DNA of 64,000 nucleotides from Hydractinia symbiolongicarpus (GCF_029227915.1 NC_079879.1:17792001-17856000); one strand, 5' to 3'. Positions 36,263-45,035 are shown, counted from the stretch's first letter. A program made the numbers and translations. Notes: generated from the letters alone by a model not told the origin.

Positions 36263-37076
36263 AATATTGCTGTTTATAAAGAAAATCTGACACATGTGAC
36301 AATGAAGAACCACCAAAATTGATTTCTTGAACAAATTGAATTAACGCATCCACTGCACAAAATGGAACTATGACGTCGACACAACTATCATAGGATAACT
36401 GTTTAAACAAATAAGCGATAGCTCGTTTTTCAACAGCACCTATTTCTTTAGAAAGCATTCTGTCAAATAGTCTCAAGGCCGCAGACGGCATCACACTTCT
36501 CAATACTTCAGTGAGAGACAACCAGTCGGGTATGATTAAACTGATAGAAGGCTCCAAAATTTTGTTACAAACGTCAGTTAGGTGTTTTCTGATGCGCCGA
36601 TAATAAGATGGCAGGTTATCAGGTTTATTAATGATAAAACAGCGGTCGAATCTTTTTAAAGGCATTTGAATTACCTCACCACTATGAATCGTTTCGATCG
36701 GTTCGACGAACGCGTTCTTAAATCCAATGCCAACTTTAGTACCATCACAAGCAAGTAATGGTGAATGGCCATCGCAGCCTGTACATGTCTGACGAAAGTC
36801 TATTTCCATATGTGATGCCCATCCAAACCACAAATTAATAAACGCAGACACACTCAAAAATTTACTATTTAACGAACGTCTCTGATATCGACTGCTCATA
36901 AATTTGGTGAAACCGTTAAAAGTCATTTTGCCATTATTCACAGCTTCTACAAATTCCCACCCAATTTCGTATCCCGCACATACTTTTGTTGACGATCGAT
37001 AGATACACTCTTCTTCTCCGGTCCACGTGGTAGTACACGATCCATCCAGGCAGAACCGCTTATACACTGTGGCACC
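36249..37076 (-). pseudogene. cysteine-cluster gene, piece left of the Polinton
   Basis: 272+ codons: KRFCLDGSCTTTWTGEEEC, CAGYEIGWEFVEAVNNGKM, CTGCDGHSPLLACDGTKVG. The frame is open up to the Polinton edge and continues in phase into 52298-52385 on the far side once one gcacc copy is discounted. It ends in a premature stop at 36249. Confidence 0.7.
37072..37076. repeat. 5-bp target-site duplication, left copy (gcacc)
   Basis: gcacc directly precedes the terminal AG of the element; the same gcacc follows the terminal CT at 52298-52302. A 5-bp duplication fits a retroviral-type integrase; Polintons are usually described with 6 bp. Confidence 0.75.
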
Positions 37077-37242
37077 AGAGATAGGAAAATACCAATGTTA
37101 GGACAGATCCCCTTAGCAGTTTCCCATCCCACGTCAATTTATAGATCATCCCCGTCAAATCAACGATAGAAGAGTCCATAAAATCCATGTGCACTTTACC
37201 ACTTTACGTCAAATAAGCGGGCATGCTCTATAATATCTGTCC

Positions 37243-37316
37243 AAAACCCCCTTCCCGGCCGCGTCCCCCTGGCCCTCATCCCCGTCCCCTGGGCCCCACC
37301 CACCCTCATCTGTCGT
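37243..37316. other. C-rich subterminal tract (left end)
   Basis: Very C-rich run (ccccc, cccctgg, ccccgtcccctgggcccc) in an otherwise AT-rich region, between the tip and the polymerase stop. A mirror G-rich copy lies at about 52066-52131. It may be part of the terminal inverted repeat or replication origin. Confidence 0.5.
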
Positions 37317-37331
37317 ATCCTATAATTTATA

Positions 37332-37373
37332 GTGTTATGTGTTATGTGTTATGTGTTATGTGTTATGTGTTAT
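37332..37373. repeat. heptamer array (gtgttat)6
   Basis: Six exact copies overlapping the left polymerase stop codon (37370-37372). The mirror array at 52008-52042 has five. This is the one length difference I found between arms. Confidence 0.9.
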
Positions 37374-40300
37374 GTGTGTCTATAATGTCCTCTAGCCAGT
37401 GTGGTAATACCATCTTCCATAATTATACGCTTATCATCATCAGCATTGAGAGCGAGTTTGTTTGTTTTTATGGTATGGACATCATGCTTAATCGATCGAA
37501 AGGTCATCTGTTCCCTGTAAACATTTTCACCCTCGAACAGACATCTCTTATAATCATCGAAACCTATGGTCTTCCTTACCACACACTTCTTGACCCCCTT
37601 GCACCTCTTATCCTCCCTACCACATAGCTGTTTGTAAGCGTAGGTCTTCGCTCTTAGGGCGACAAACTCCGTCATTACCTTGCCACCTAACTCGTCCTTC
37701 ATCAGCCCAATGATCTTTTTATTCAAACCTAATGGTAGAGGTCTACCATCTTCCTCATCGTACCCAGATGTGTCAAATCTCAAAGCTATATCGTCGGCGA
37801 TATCTTTGTAAAAGTCGTCGGTTTTTATGTGGTAGACGAATGAATCCGTATCCATGTAGCAAAGCTTTACATCCACACCATATTTTGGTCTCATGTAATC
37901 ATAGTGGAACTCATACATAACCATCTTGGACAAGTCGAGAATTGCCAGCCCCAGGTAGATTGGCATATTCATTTTGATCTTGATCTTGGACATCTCTATG
38001 CCCATCAGTGTTTCCGAGAACCACGTGCTACCCTTGAAGTTGGGCTTCATCACCATTTTCTCATAATTCTTTTGGTTGGTGGTCAAACGTATATCCTTCT
38101 GCCTTCGCTGATTCTCCATTGTCTTCCCAAAGACCGAATTATTCATCAGCTTGAAAAAGTCCTTTTCGAAGTCATTAGTTGATTTGGTACGCAAATCAGT
38201 GTTGAAATCTATGTACGACTTCAACCACGCACTCTGATCAAATCTCAAGACCCTATGAACCTTCTCAAGAACAAGACCATGCTTCAACGCTTGATCAAGC
38301 GCACGGATATGAGTGATATATTTCTTCTTGTCTGAAAGACACGGTGTCAGCTTCTCCACGCCATTAATGATCTTCCTCTCGGGCATGAAAGGAAGGTCGT
38401 TATGAGAATCATGAAGCTCCCGTGGATAGCTAACATCAACCTCAAGGATGTACCCCTTTTCACCGTTTTCCACAGCTAATTGTGAAATCAGTTCGGGTGT
38501 AAAATCAGAAACCACGTCATCAACCCACTCAAACCCTCCGGTCGGCATCTTCTGAATCATGGCCCAGCCGTACAAATTATTTGCATCTAGGTACTGGAGA
38601 TAGCTATTCATCTCCTTACTCTCAGATGTGTTGGCTTTGGTGGTATATTGTTTTTCCTCTTTCGGTACAGACGGTCCCCAACATACCTTTTCATAAAAAC
38701 CCATGATCTTATCCTTCACGGCTCTGTAAGCTTTACTAGTTTTCACCTTGATGACCCTAGGTACATGTTTCATCAACCAGTACCTCAATTCAATCAATTT
38801 TCTTTTTACAAAAGGCACGGTTTTAGCCATTTCCTGCTGCTCAAATAAATCCATGCAATTCCCATCCGATGTGTTGTACTCGTCCCCCATATACTTATTG
38901 TTGGCCTTGGCGTAGCGGTGGACAGCCTGACACAATCCACCCCTAATACCACTCTCAATGAACATGACCATCTCCATATCCGACAATAAATCTAGACTAA
39001 CCTTGGTCTTTTTCAAACACGCCCTCCAGGCTAATCCCGGAGCAGTGTAAAAGTGAGCCGGGTCTAGATCGTAGTTTCTCAAGCATGTTTCTCTGAATGT
39101 CTCAAACACATCACTCAGAAGCAGAACATCCGTCTTGAGATAGATATCATGATAAACGCCCATATTTTCAACTTTCATGTCCTTCCACACCTTCTGGGCA
39201 TGCGCATAATCGGCATCGCTGATACCATTCATGTTCAGCTTGCTGTAGAAATCATCCTTTGACGGGAGCTCAGTTTCATTAAACCTATCGAATGAGTTAA
39301 CATACTCATATGGGTATACACCCTTCCTTCTCATTATGTTGAATTCGTCACCATTGAAGAATTTTCGAAGGTTTTTGCATTGATCATCTGATAGGTTGTC
39401 AGCCAGGGAGCTTAGGCCGCTTGACATAAATCTAAATGAGTCTATGAATCTCAGTTGTATCTTTCTGTCCTTAGTCTCCCCATTTTTGTTAGTGTATTCA
39501 CCAACCTTAACATCCGTAAAGAAAGAGATATATTTCTCCTTATTCTCCGCGATTACACCCATACCATCTTCTCCGTACTTCCTAGCAAGCTCCTTAATGA
39601 ATAAATGCGCATCGTAGCCACTCAGATTGTGGAAGACAACCGGAATATAATTAGGAACCTTGTAACGCAGATTACATTTCTGATGGGCAGCCCCACGAAA
39701 CTTACCGGTGAAATGGCAGTGATCCCTAACCTTAATGTCATCCTTGTCATCAAATTCTTCCATGCAAATGTGGCACACCATGGCTCTATTGAAACCGTCA
39801 CGCTCTTCATCCGTCAGTGGATCCATTGCTTTCTGAGGAAACATGTTGTATAACCTTTTCGCCTCAGAAACTACATGATCTACAAAGCGCGGAACACAGT
39901 CCTCACCGCGGTAAAGATTCAGAGGGTCCGGCACTTCACCATGAGCATATTTACTATAACAACAGAATCCGGTGGGAACATGTTTACCAACTTTCTCGGT
40001 GGATGATCCGCATTTTCTCTCATCTTCTGGCAACTCTTTTGTAAAAGCTTCGAAATCGGCATACATGATGAATGGGGCTTTGAGCTGAAACTTACCATCG
40101 GTGAAGGTTAGGGTGCTACCCTCCTTAGGGAGTTGAATCTTAGCGGCATCGTTATTCTTGCAATACTCAAAGTGCTCATCCCTTTTCCGTTCGCTTGGAA
40201 AACCAGAGAGACAATTCAAGCAATAATGCTCTCTATGTCCATCCTTCGAGTTAACCTTGCTCAGTACACCGCTCAAGTTCTTAACAGCAATGTAGTGCTT

Positions 40301-41611
40301 CTTATCACCCTCACACAGCAAAAACAAAATAACCGTCTCCTTACGGTCAAGATGCTTCGACTTGCGACACATGTAGATACCTTCTCCCTCATCCTTTGTC
40401 AAAACATGCACAGCGACATCGGGGTTCCTTCTCTCAAACAAATCTATCTTGTTTAGCGCCATTGGGAAAGTTAGACCATCCCAATTATACTTATCATGCT
40501 TCTTAAGGATTGAGATTCGTTCAGGGTGATTATCGATCTTATCATGATTGAGAGCAGCGATAATAGCCCATCTGAAACATTTATCATCATCCTCGTTATG
40601 AGGGTTAATCACAGATCGCTTTCCACTGAAATTCTTGGGTAGCGGCAAGTAAGAACTACCTCTAGTTAATTTTAGCTTATGAAAGTCCACATGCATATGC
40701 AAGATTTTATCAATTGTGAATCCGCTAGCTGGCAGCGCGGGGTTTTCAATCTGCTCGATTATCTTTTTACACATACGATCGAAAACATCAGAAATGTCAT
40801 CGTGGGCGTGCAGTATCTCCATATAGCTATTGAAAGCTTTATCGACATGTACACACGGGGCATCGGTCGAGCTGGTGTCCTCCCTTACCCACTTCACCCA
40901 CAAGGTCGCCTGAGTCTTCAGCCACTTCTTCTGCCCGAGCACGTCACTCATCAACCTATTTACGACGTGCTCGACCTTTTCGAGAAAGACCCTGACATTC
41001 TTCCCACCATCCGAGTTTATTTTGAAACGTTTGTATGAACCTACAAAAGCTTCTTCAATGGGGGTATAGGGGTTTTCCACCTCTTCCTCTTCCTCCACCT
41101 CTTCCTCTTCCTCTTCCTCTCCACTGCCCTTTTTATACAAACCCATGATCTTATCCTTCATGGTTTTGAAAGCTTTGCTCGCTTTCTCCTTAATAGCCTT
41201 AGGTACATGATTTATTAACCAGTCTCTCCATTCGATCAACTTGCTTTTCAAATCCATGTCTTGTTGGCTAGTGCCCGGTCTCGGTGCCGGTATGGGTACT
41301 GGTACCGGTCTCGGCGCTGGTACGGGTCTGGTGGGTCTCGGCGCTGGTACGGGTCTGGTGGGTCTCGGCGCTGGTACGGGTCTAGTGGGTCTCGGCGCTG
41401 GTACGGGTCTGGTGGGTCTCGGCGCTGGTACGGGTCTAGTGGGTCTCGGCATGGGTACGGGTCTAGTGGGTCTTGGCATGGGTACGGGTGCTGACACAGT
41501 AGTGGGTGTCAATAATTCGATCAGATCGGCCTTTCTGAGCCTTGAGTAGCCACGTAGGCCGCGTTCTCTAGCGAGAGCTCTTAATTCAACAACTGTATTT
41601 CTCGAAGTCAT
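37370..41611 (-). CDS. polB: Polinton DNA polymerase B (left arm)
   Basis: Family B, protein-primed type, 1413 residues, mirror of 47770-52011, where domains are placed. The reading frame is intact. It differs from the right copy at four sampled residues: A349, F698, M1018 and E1360 here. The Met at 1018 sits in motif A (DANNLYGWAM) and is, as far as I recall, the usual residue, so this copy looks closer to the ancestral form. The start ATG follows the 'catcttaaaggtt...atatcataaccaagc' upstream box. Confidence 0.92.
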   Translation of the reverse strand: MTSRNTVVELRALARERGLRGYSRLRKADLIELLTPTTVSAPVPMPRPTRPVPMPRPTRPVPAPRPTRPVPAPRPTRPVPAPRPTRPVPAPRPTRPVPAPRPVPVPIPAPRPGTSQQDMDLKSKLIEWRDWLINHVPKAIKEKASKAFKTMKDKIMGLYKKGSGEEEEEEEVEEEEEVENPYTPIEEAFVGSYKRFKINSDGGKNVRVFLEKVEHVVNRLMSDVLGQKKWLKTQATLWVKWVREDTSSTDAPCVHVDKAFNSYMEILHAHDDISDVFDRMCKKIIEQIENPALPASGFTIDKILHMHVDFHKLKLTRGSSYLPLPKNFSGKRSVINPHNEDDDKCFRWAIIAALNHDKIDNHPERISILKKHDKYNWDGLTFPMALNKIDLFERRNPDVAVHVLTKDEGEGIYMCRKSKHLDRKETVILFLLCEGDKKHYIAVKNLSGVLSKVNSKDGHREHYCLNCLSGFPSERKRDEHFEYCKNNDAAKIQLPKEGSTLTFTDGKFQLKAPFIMYADFEAFTKELPEDERKCGSSTEKVGKHVPTGFCCYSKYAHGEVPDPLNLYRGEDCVPRFVDHVVSEAKRLYNMFPQKAMDPLTDEERDGFNRAMVCHICMEEFDDKDDIKVRDHCHFTGKFRGAAHQKCNLRYKVPNYIPVVFHNLSGYDAHLFIKELARKYGEDGMGVIAENKEKYISFFTDVKVGEYTNKNGETKDRKIQLRFIDSFRFMSSGLSSLADNLSDDQCKNLRKFFNGDEFNIMRRKGVYPYEYVNSFDRFNETELPSKDDFYSKLNMNGISDADYAHAQKVWKDMKVENMGVYHDIYLKTDVLLLSDVFETFRETCLRNYDLDPAHFYTAPGLAWRACLKKTKVSLDLLSDMEMVMFIESGIRGGLCQAVHRYAKANNKYMGDEYNTSDGNCMDLFEQQEMAKTVPFVKRKLIELRYWLMKHVPRVIKVKTSKAYRAVKDKIMGFYEKVCWGPSVPKEEKQYTTKANTSESKEMNSYLQYLDANNLYGWAMIQKMPTGGFEWVDDVVSDFTPELISQLAVENGEKGYILEVDVSYPRELHDSHNDLPFMPERKIINGVEKLTPCLSDKKKYITHIRALDQALKHGLVLEKVHRVLRFDQSAWLKSYIDFNTDLRTKSTNDFEKDFFKLMNNSVFGKTMENQRRQKDIRLTTNQKNYEKMVMKPNFKGSTWFSETLMGIEMSKIKIKMNMPIYLGLAILDLSKMVMYEFHYDYMRPKYGVDVKLCYMDTDSFVYHIKTDDFYKDIADDIALRFDTSGYDEEDGRPLPLGLNKKIIGLMKDELGGKVMTEFVALRAKTYAYKQLCGREDKRCKGVKKCVVRKTIGFDDYKRCLFEGENVYREQMTFRSIKHDVHTIKTNKLALNADDDKRIIMEDGITTLARGHYRHT

Positions 41612-41760
41612 GCTTGGTTATGATATACGATTTATGAACCTTTAAGATGGTTTTTTATAATCGTTAAACTAAAAAAAGATTCATAAAATTTGTTACTTGG
41701 CTATGATATACGATTTTGTAATCTTTAAGCCATTTTTATAAATCGTAAACCGGGGTGGAG
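41612..41760 (-). promoter_or_regulatory. duplicated upstream box of left polymerase gene
   Basis: Two copies of 'ttataaa..(a)tggcttaaagatta', 'caaaatcgtatatca', 'agccaag' in tandem before the ATG; a third copy precedes the RING gene. A likely promoter, by shared position and sequence. Confidence 0.6.
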
Positions 41761-41874
41761 GATCGTGAGGGGCTTCGTTCACAAGACAACCACCCGACAC
41801 CATGGTGGTAAAACGCGGTTTATGATACTGACATCGCTCCACCATGGGTACCCACCCATCGACACCTCGGGATT

Positions 41875-41898
41875 TTTGTTACCCGTCCGAGTAACAAA
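41875..41898 (-). terminator. 3' hairpin after left SAP-RING gene
   Basis: Stem TTTGTTAC/GTAACAAA with an 8-nt middle that can pair further (CG/CG). It lies 16 nt after the stop codon. The stem is identical to that after the small SAP gene. Confidence 0.6.
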
Positions 41899-41914
41899 GG
41901 CCGGGAATTCGCGT

Positions 41915-42433
41915 TCAATATTGTCTAATGACAAAATCTATTGGTGCCCGACATATGGGACATTTATCCCTCCTATTCTCCAATTTATATGCACATGATA
42001 GACAGCAGCAAAAATGCCCCGCTCTACCATGAACAATGGTTGCGGTCTTTCGTTTAGAAAGACAAATGATACATCTATCATCTTCATCAATGTCATCGGC
42101 GTCCTCATCATCATCAACCTCAAGCTGCGCCGGTATCGGTCCAGGTGCCGGTAGCGGTCTTGGCACTGATACATTTGGCCTCATCACGGGTCCAGAAAAT
42201 TCGGTCACTTCGAGATCCAGCATCCCTATGACGAGCGGCAAAGTCATATCGGGATATCTTGCGGGTACTGTTGATAATAATAATAATTCGATAAGCTCAG
42301 CCCTTCTGAGCCGCGAGTATCCACGTAGGCCAAGGTACCTCGCTCTGGCTCTTAAATCAGGGACCGTGAAAAGATCAAAGTCATCAATATATTCTCTACT
42401 GTGTATCAAATCGAGAACGATTCCTGAAGACAT
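41915..42433 (-). CDS. SAP-RING protein (left arm)
   Basis: 172 residues, mirror of 46948-47466 and with the same predicted product. Putative RING-type E3 ubiquitin ligase with an N-terminal SAP-like nucleic-acid-binding motif; see the right-arm entry for residues. Start ATG directly after '...gtatatcacaaccaagc'. Confidence 0.85.
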   Translation of the reverse strand: MSSGIVLDLIHSREYIDDFDLFTVPDLRARARYLGLRGYSRLRRAELIELLLLSTVPARYPDMTLPLVIGMLDLEVTEFSGPVMRPNVSVPRPLPAPGPIPAQLEVDDDEDADDIDEDDRCIICLSKRKTATIVHGRAGHFCCCLSCAYKLENRRDKCPICRAPIDFVIRQY

Positions 42434-42490
42434 GCTTGGTTGTGATATACGATTTTGTAATCTTTAAGCCATTTTTATAAATCGTAAGCC
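42434..42490 (-). promoter_or_regulatory. upstream box of left SAP-RING gene
   Basis: Contains 'acgatttataaaaatggctt', 'aaagattacaaaatcg' and 'tatatcacaaccaagc' directly before the ATG; almost the same as the two boxes before the polymerase. Confidence 0.6.
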
Positions 42491-42552
42491 GTGTTGGAGT
42501 GTAATGAGTGTCATCGTTTGTAATACAACCATCACGCTAAAACACACATACA

Positions 42553-42785
42553 TCGATATACCATGGGTACCCACCCACCAGCACCTCGAGGATCGTGAGG
42601 GGCTTCGTTCGCGTAACAACCACCCGACCCCATGGCGGTAAAACGCGGTTTATGATACTGACATCGCTCCACCATGGGTACCCACCCACCGGCACCTAGA
42701 GGGTCGTGACCGGTACACCATGGGTACCCACCCACCGGCACCTAGAGGGTCGTGACCGGTACACCATGGGTACCCACCCACCAAC
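42553..42785. repeat. intergenic 46-bp direct repeats with TGGGTACCCA palindromes (left arm)
   Basis: A 46-bp unit (gtgccggtgggtgggtaccc on the minus strand, then 'atggtgtaccggtcacgacc') occurs about 2.5 times beside a longer ~110-bp module with 'cagtatcataaaccgcg' and 'gaacgaagcccctcacgatc'. The ~110-bp module recurs at about 41765-41870. Confidence 0.75.
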
Positions 42786-42786
42786 A

Positions 42787-42810
42787 TTTGTTACTCGTCT
42801 GAGTAACAAA
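42787..42810 (-). terminator. 3' hairpin after left small SAP gene
   Basis: Perfect 10-bp stem TTTGTTACTC/GAGTAACAAA with a 4-nt loop (GTCT on the plus strand), 11 nt after the stop codon, followed by an A/T run. Confidence 0.65.
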
Positions 42811-42821
42811 AAAATACCCAA

Positions 42822-43091
42822 TCACTTGGATCTTTTGTCGTTATAACGTTTTTGAGCTTTTAGATATGCCTCCCTGTTTTTCGACCTCCACCTTGAACAG
42901 TATCCATACCATTCCTTCTTGGTATCCAGATCGATGGTGTAGGATGGGTCGAGATCATTCTTCTCAATCACCTCAACCAGTTTAGCCTTTCTCATACCCA
43001 CGATATACTTAATTCCGCGGGATTTAGCAACCTCTCGCAACTCTCTCAGTTTCATCAATTTATAATCTGGTGTGGTATCCATGTCTGACAT
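42822..43091 (-). CDS. small SAP-motif protein (left arm)
   Basis: 89 residues, same predicted product as the right-arm copy 46290-46559. It is divergently transcribed from the integrase across a 91-bp shared promoter region. Confidence 0.75.
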   Translation of the reverse strand: MSDMDTTPDYKLMKLRELREVAKSRGIKYIVGMRKAKLVEVIEKNDLDPSYTIDLDTKKEWYGYCSRWRSKNREAYLKAQKRYNDKRSK

Positions 43092-43182
43092 ATTAATATA
43101 ATATATGAAAAACTTTAAGCACTTTTATCGTACCACATCATAACACAAAAAGGAGATAAATAAAGGTGTGCATAAATAAAAC
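43092..43182. promoter_or_regulatory. divergent promoter region, small SAP gene / integrase (left arm)
   Basis: 91 bp between two divergent start codons, with 'cttaaag' (minus strand), 'ttttatcgtaccacatca' and TATA-like 'aatataatatatg'. The 'ttttatcgtaccaca' block is repeated at 44297-44312. Confidence 0.55.
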
Positions 43183-44160
43183 ATGTCAAAACTTCAAGAG
43201 ACTTACTATCAACCTCAAAATTTATGGAAAGGACAAAAGGCTGTTCAGAGCTTAAGAGGATTCGGTTTCAGGCCAAAGGAGATTAAGAAGTGGCTATCAA
43301 AACAAGCATTTTGGCAAGTACATTTACCCGCTCCAAAGCATGTTGAAAGACCACATTATGAAGTTACCACCCCTAATGATTTACATCAATTCGATTTATT
43401 GTACATGCCCGGTGACATACTGTATGGTAATAAATATAAGTACATTTTGTCGGGAATCGATGCTGCTTCCAGATACAAGGTAGCCCGACCTTTGAGGACT
43501 AAGAAAGCCAAAGAGGTTGCCGCTATGATTGAGGACATCTACAAGGCAGGACCATTAACTTATCCGAAAACTTTCCAATGTGATAACGGCTCAGAATTCA
43601 AGGCAGATGTATCAAAGCTGTTGGAGAAGCATAAGGTTGAAATTAAAAGAGCGACTACAAAATATAAGCATACACACACAGCTTTTGTTGAGGCGTTGAA
43701 CAAGATACTTGCCGAAAATTTATTCAAAATACAAGATGCCCAAGAACTGAATGATTCGGAAAAGGTATCATCTACATGGGTTAAGCATCTGTATAAACTG
43801 ATTGATAGGCTAAACGATACAAAGACGCAGATGATTGATATGAAGCCAAAAGATGCTATTATAATGAAAGAGGTGCCTTTGGTTAATCAAGAGAGCTATC
43901 CACCTGAAGTAGAATTACCTAAAGATGGCTTGTATAGATATCTACTACAACCTGGTGAAGAGCATGATGATGGGCGGAGACGGGCAACCGATAGAATATG
44001 GTCGAAAAACACATATAGATTGCGTGAGGTAATAGCGCAACCTGGTAACCGTGTAATGTACTATGTTCAAGACGGACCTGGACGGGCTTTTGTAAAAGAG
44101 GAATTGATGTTAATACCCGAAGATACAGAATTACCTCCTGATTATGTGCAAGGTTGGTGA
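43183..44160 (+). CDS. int: Polinton integrase, DD35E (left arm)
   Basis: 325 residues, same predicted protein as the right-arm copy 45221-46198. It joins element ends to target DNA. Catalytic triad D71, D134, E170 (QFDLLYMP, FQCDNGSEF, FVEALNK), with 35 residues between the last two. The N-terminal part lacks a clear HHCC zinc finger; the C-terminus (RVMYYVQDGPGRAFVKEEL) is a small-barrel/chromo-like end. The reading frame is intact. Confidence 0.92.
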   Translation: MSKLQETYYQPQNLWKGQKAVQSLRGFGFRPKEIKKWLSKQAFWQVHLPAPKHVERPHYEVTTPNDLHQFDLLYMPGDILYGNKYKYILSGIDAASRYKVARPLRTKKAKEVAAMIEDIYKAGPLTYPKTFQCDNGSEFKADVSKLLEKHKVEIKRATTKYKHTHTAFVEALNKILAENLFKIQDAQELNDSEKVSSTWVKHLYKLIDRLNDTKTQMIDMKPKDAIIMKEVPLVNQESYPPEVELPKDGLYRYLLQPGEEHDDGRRRATDRIWSKNTYRLREVIAQPGNRVMYYVQDGPGRAFVKEELMLIPEDTELPPDYVQGW

Positions 44161-44173
44161 AAAAGGGGGCGAT

Positions 44174-44198
44174 ATCTTTACCAGAAACAGGTAAAGAT
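44174..44198 (+). terminator. 3' hairpin after left integrase
   Basis: 9-bp stem ATCTTTACC/GGTAAAGAT with a 7-nt loop (AGAAACA), 13 nt after the TGA. Confidence 0.6.
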
Positions 44199-44290
44199 GA
44201 TGCCGGGGATCGCGCGGGTCGGCAGATAGGGCCGCTATGGCTCAGTCTTGGGTGACGATCGCGCCACATAATGTCACAAACCGCCTTACA

Positions 44291-44314
44291 TATTAATTTT
44301 TATCGTACCACACG
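44291..44314. promoter_or_regulatory. second copy of the 'ttttatcgtaccaca' box (left arm)
   Basis: 'tattaatttttatcgtacca' shares both ends with the divergent promoter at 43092-43182 but precedes no convincing ORF. Read on the minus strand it is followed by ATG TAA. Its mirror is at 45067-45090. Confidence 0.4.
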
Positions 44315-44345
44315 AAATATGCGAGCGGTGTACATGCACACATCA

Positions 44346-44627
44346 CTAACCTTGATTTACGGTCCTTCTGAGGCTTTGAACCTGGTCCATTAGACTTTTT
44401 TCAAACTGGTTGCGAGTTTCGCTCTCCATCTTTCTGTCGGTTTTCGTCATCTTGTCCAGAGCTTCGTAGTATATACCGCTTAGGGTTTGAAATTCAATGT
44501 GACTAATGTCGTCATTATTCAGAGCCCGCGAGACGGAGTTTTCAAACACGGCGATGGCGGACGTCGCAACATCATATAATTTCATGACCTTGTCAAGTTT
44601 GCTCCGATATCTTTTAATCAGGGCCAT
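44346..44627 (-). pseudogene. minor-protein gene, C-terminal part (left arm, truncated)
   Basis: 93 codons from MALIKRYRSKL to the stop. The hydrophobic N-terminal part is lost at the palindrome centre: a TAG sits right at the arm/spacer border in this frame. The helical tail (NNDDISHIEFQTLSG) matches the right copy. Confidence 0.65.
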
Positions 44628-44637
44628 GACGGAGCCC

Positions 44638-44743
44638 TAACCGTCGCTTCGGGCATAGGTTCGGTGGTAACCGGTGCCACGCTCATCGGAATCCCCGCTT
44701 CCGTGGGATTGGGAGCCGTAGCACTGTCCGGAACCATTTTCAC
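44638..44743. other. 106-bp single-copy spacer at the palindrome centre
   Basis: Present once. Read rightward it continues the minor-protein frame (GSVVTGATLIGIPASVGLG...), so it is native sequence of the parent element next to the right arm. Read leftward from the left arm the same gene meets an immediate TAG. This asymmetry marks the fold-back point. Confidence 0.8.
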
Positions 44744-45035
44744 GGGCTCCGTCATGGCCCTGATTAAAAGATATCGGAGCAAACTTGACAAGGTCATGAA
44801 ATTATATGATGTTGCGACGTCCGCCATCGCCGTGTTTGAAAACTCCGTCTCGCGGGCTCTGAATAATGACGACATTAGTCACATTGAATTTCAAACCCTA
44901 AGCGGTATATACTACGAAGCTCTGGACAAGATGACGAAAACCGACAGAAAGATGGAGAGCGAAACTCGCAACCAGTTTGAAAAAAGTCTAATGGACCAGG
45001 TTCAAAGCCTCAGAAGGACCGTAAATCAAGGTTAG
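44664..45035 (+). CDS. minor-protein gene, longer C-terminal part (right arm, 5'-truncated)
   Basis: Labelled from a GTG, but the frame is open further left. It has a Gly/Ala/Val hydrophobic region (GATLIGIPASVGLGAVALSG) encoded in the unique spacer, then YRSKLDKVMKLYDV and a coiled tail. It shares its layout with the old gene at 6517-7186, where the hydrophobic part is preceded by more than 40 further residues, so this copy lacks its true N-terminus. Possible membrane-active minor virion protein; unproven. Confidence 0.65.
   Translation: MVTGATLIGIPASVGLGAVALSGTIFTGSVMALIKRYRSKLDKVMKLYDVATSAIAVFENSVSRALNNDDISHIEFQTLSGIYYEALDKMTKTDRKMESETRNQFEKSLMDQVQSLRRTVNQG

Larger units (their letters stand above)
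37077..44637 (-). repeat. palindrome, left arm
   Basis: Inverted copy of 44744-52297. Sampled differences: four polymerase residues (349, 698, 1018, 1360), a base near 42434, two bases near 42470, one near 37316, and one 7-bp unit, so identity is well above 99%. Confidence 0.9.

Noticed and set aside
41241-41549. Gly/Thr/Leu repeat ORF on the plus strand (mirror 47832-48140)
   Set aside because: It is the antisense of the polymerase PxPRPTR linker; no own start signals.
42036-42467. Ser-rich ORF antisense to the SAP-RING gene (mirror 46914-47345)
   Set aside because: Shadow frame; the RING frame has clear zinc ligands.
42532-42741. ORF over the 46-bp repeats (mirror 46640-46849)
   Set aside because: Repeat-derived Gly/Trp-rich frame; the repeats look non-coding.
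43919-44269. ORF overlapping the integrase 3' end on the other strand (mirror 45112-45462)
   Set aside because: Mostly antisense of the integrase C-terminus, with no family signal.
44618-44875. ORF crossing the palindrome spacer on the minus strand
   Set aside because: Antisense to the minor-protein gene and created by the inverted junction.
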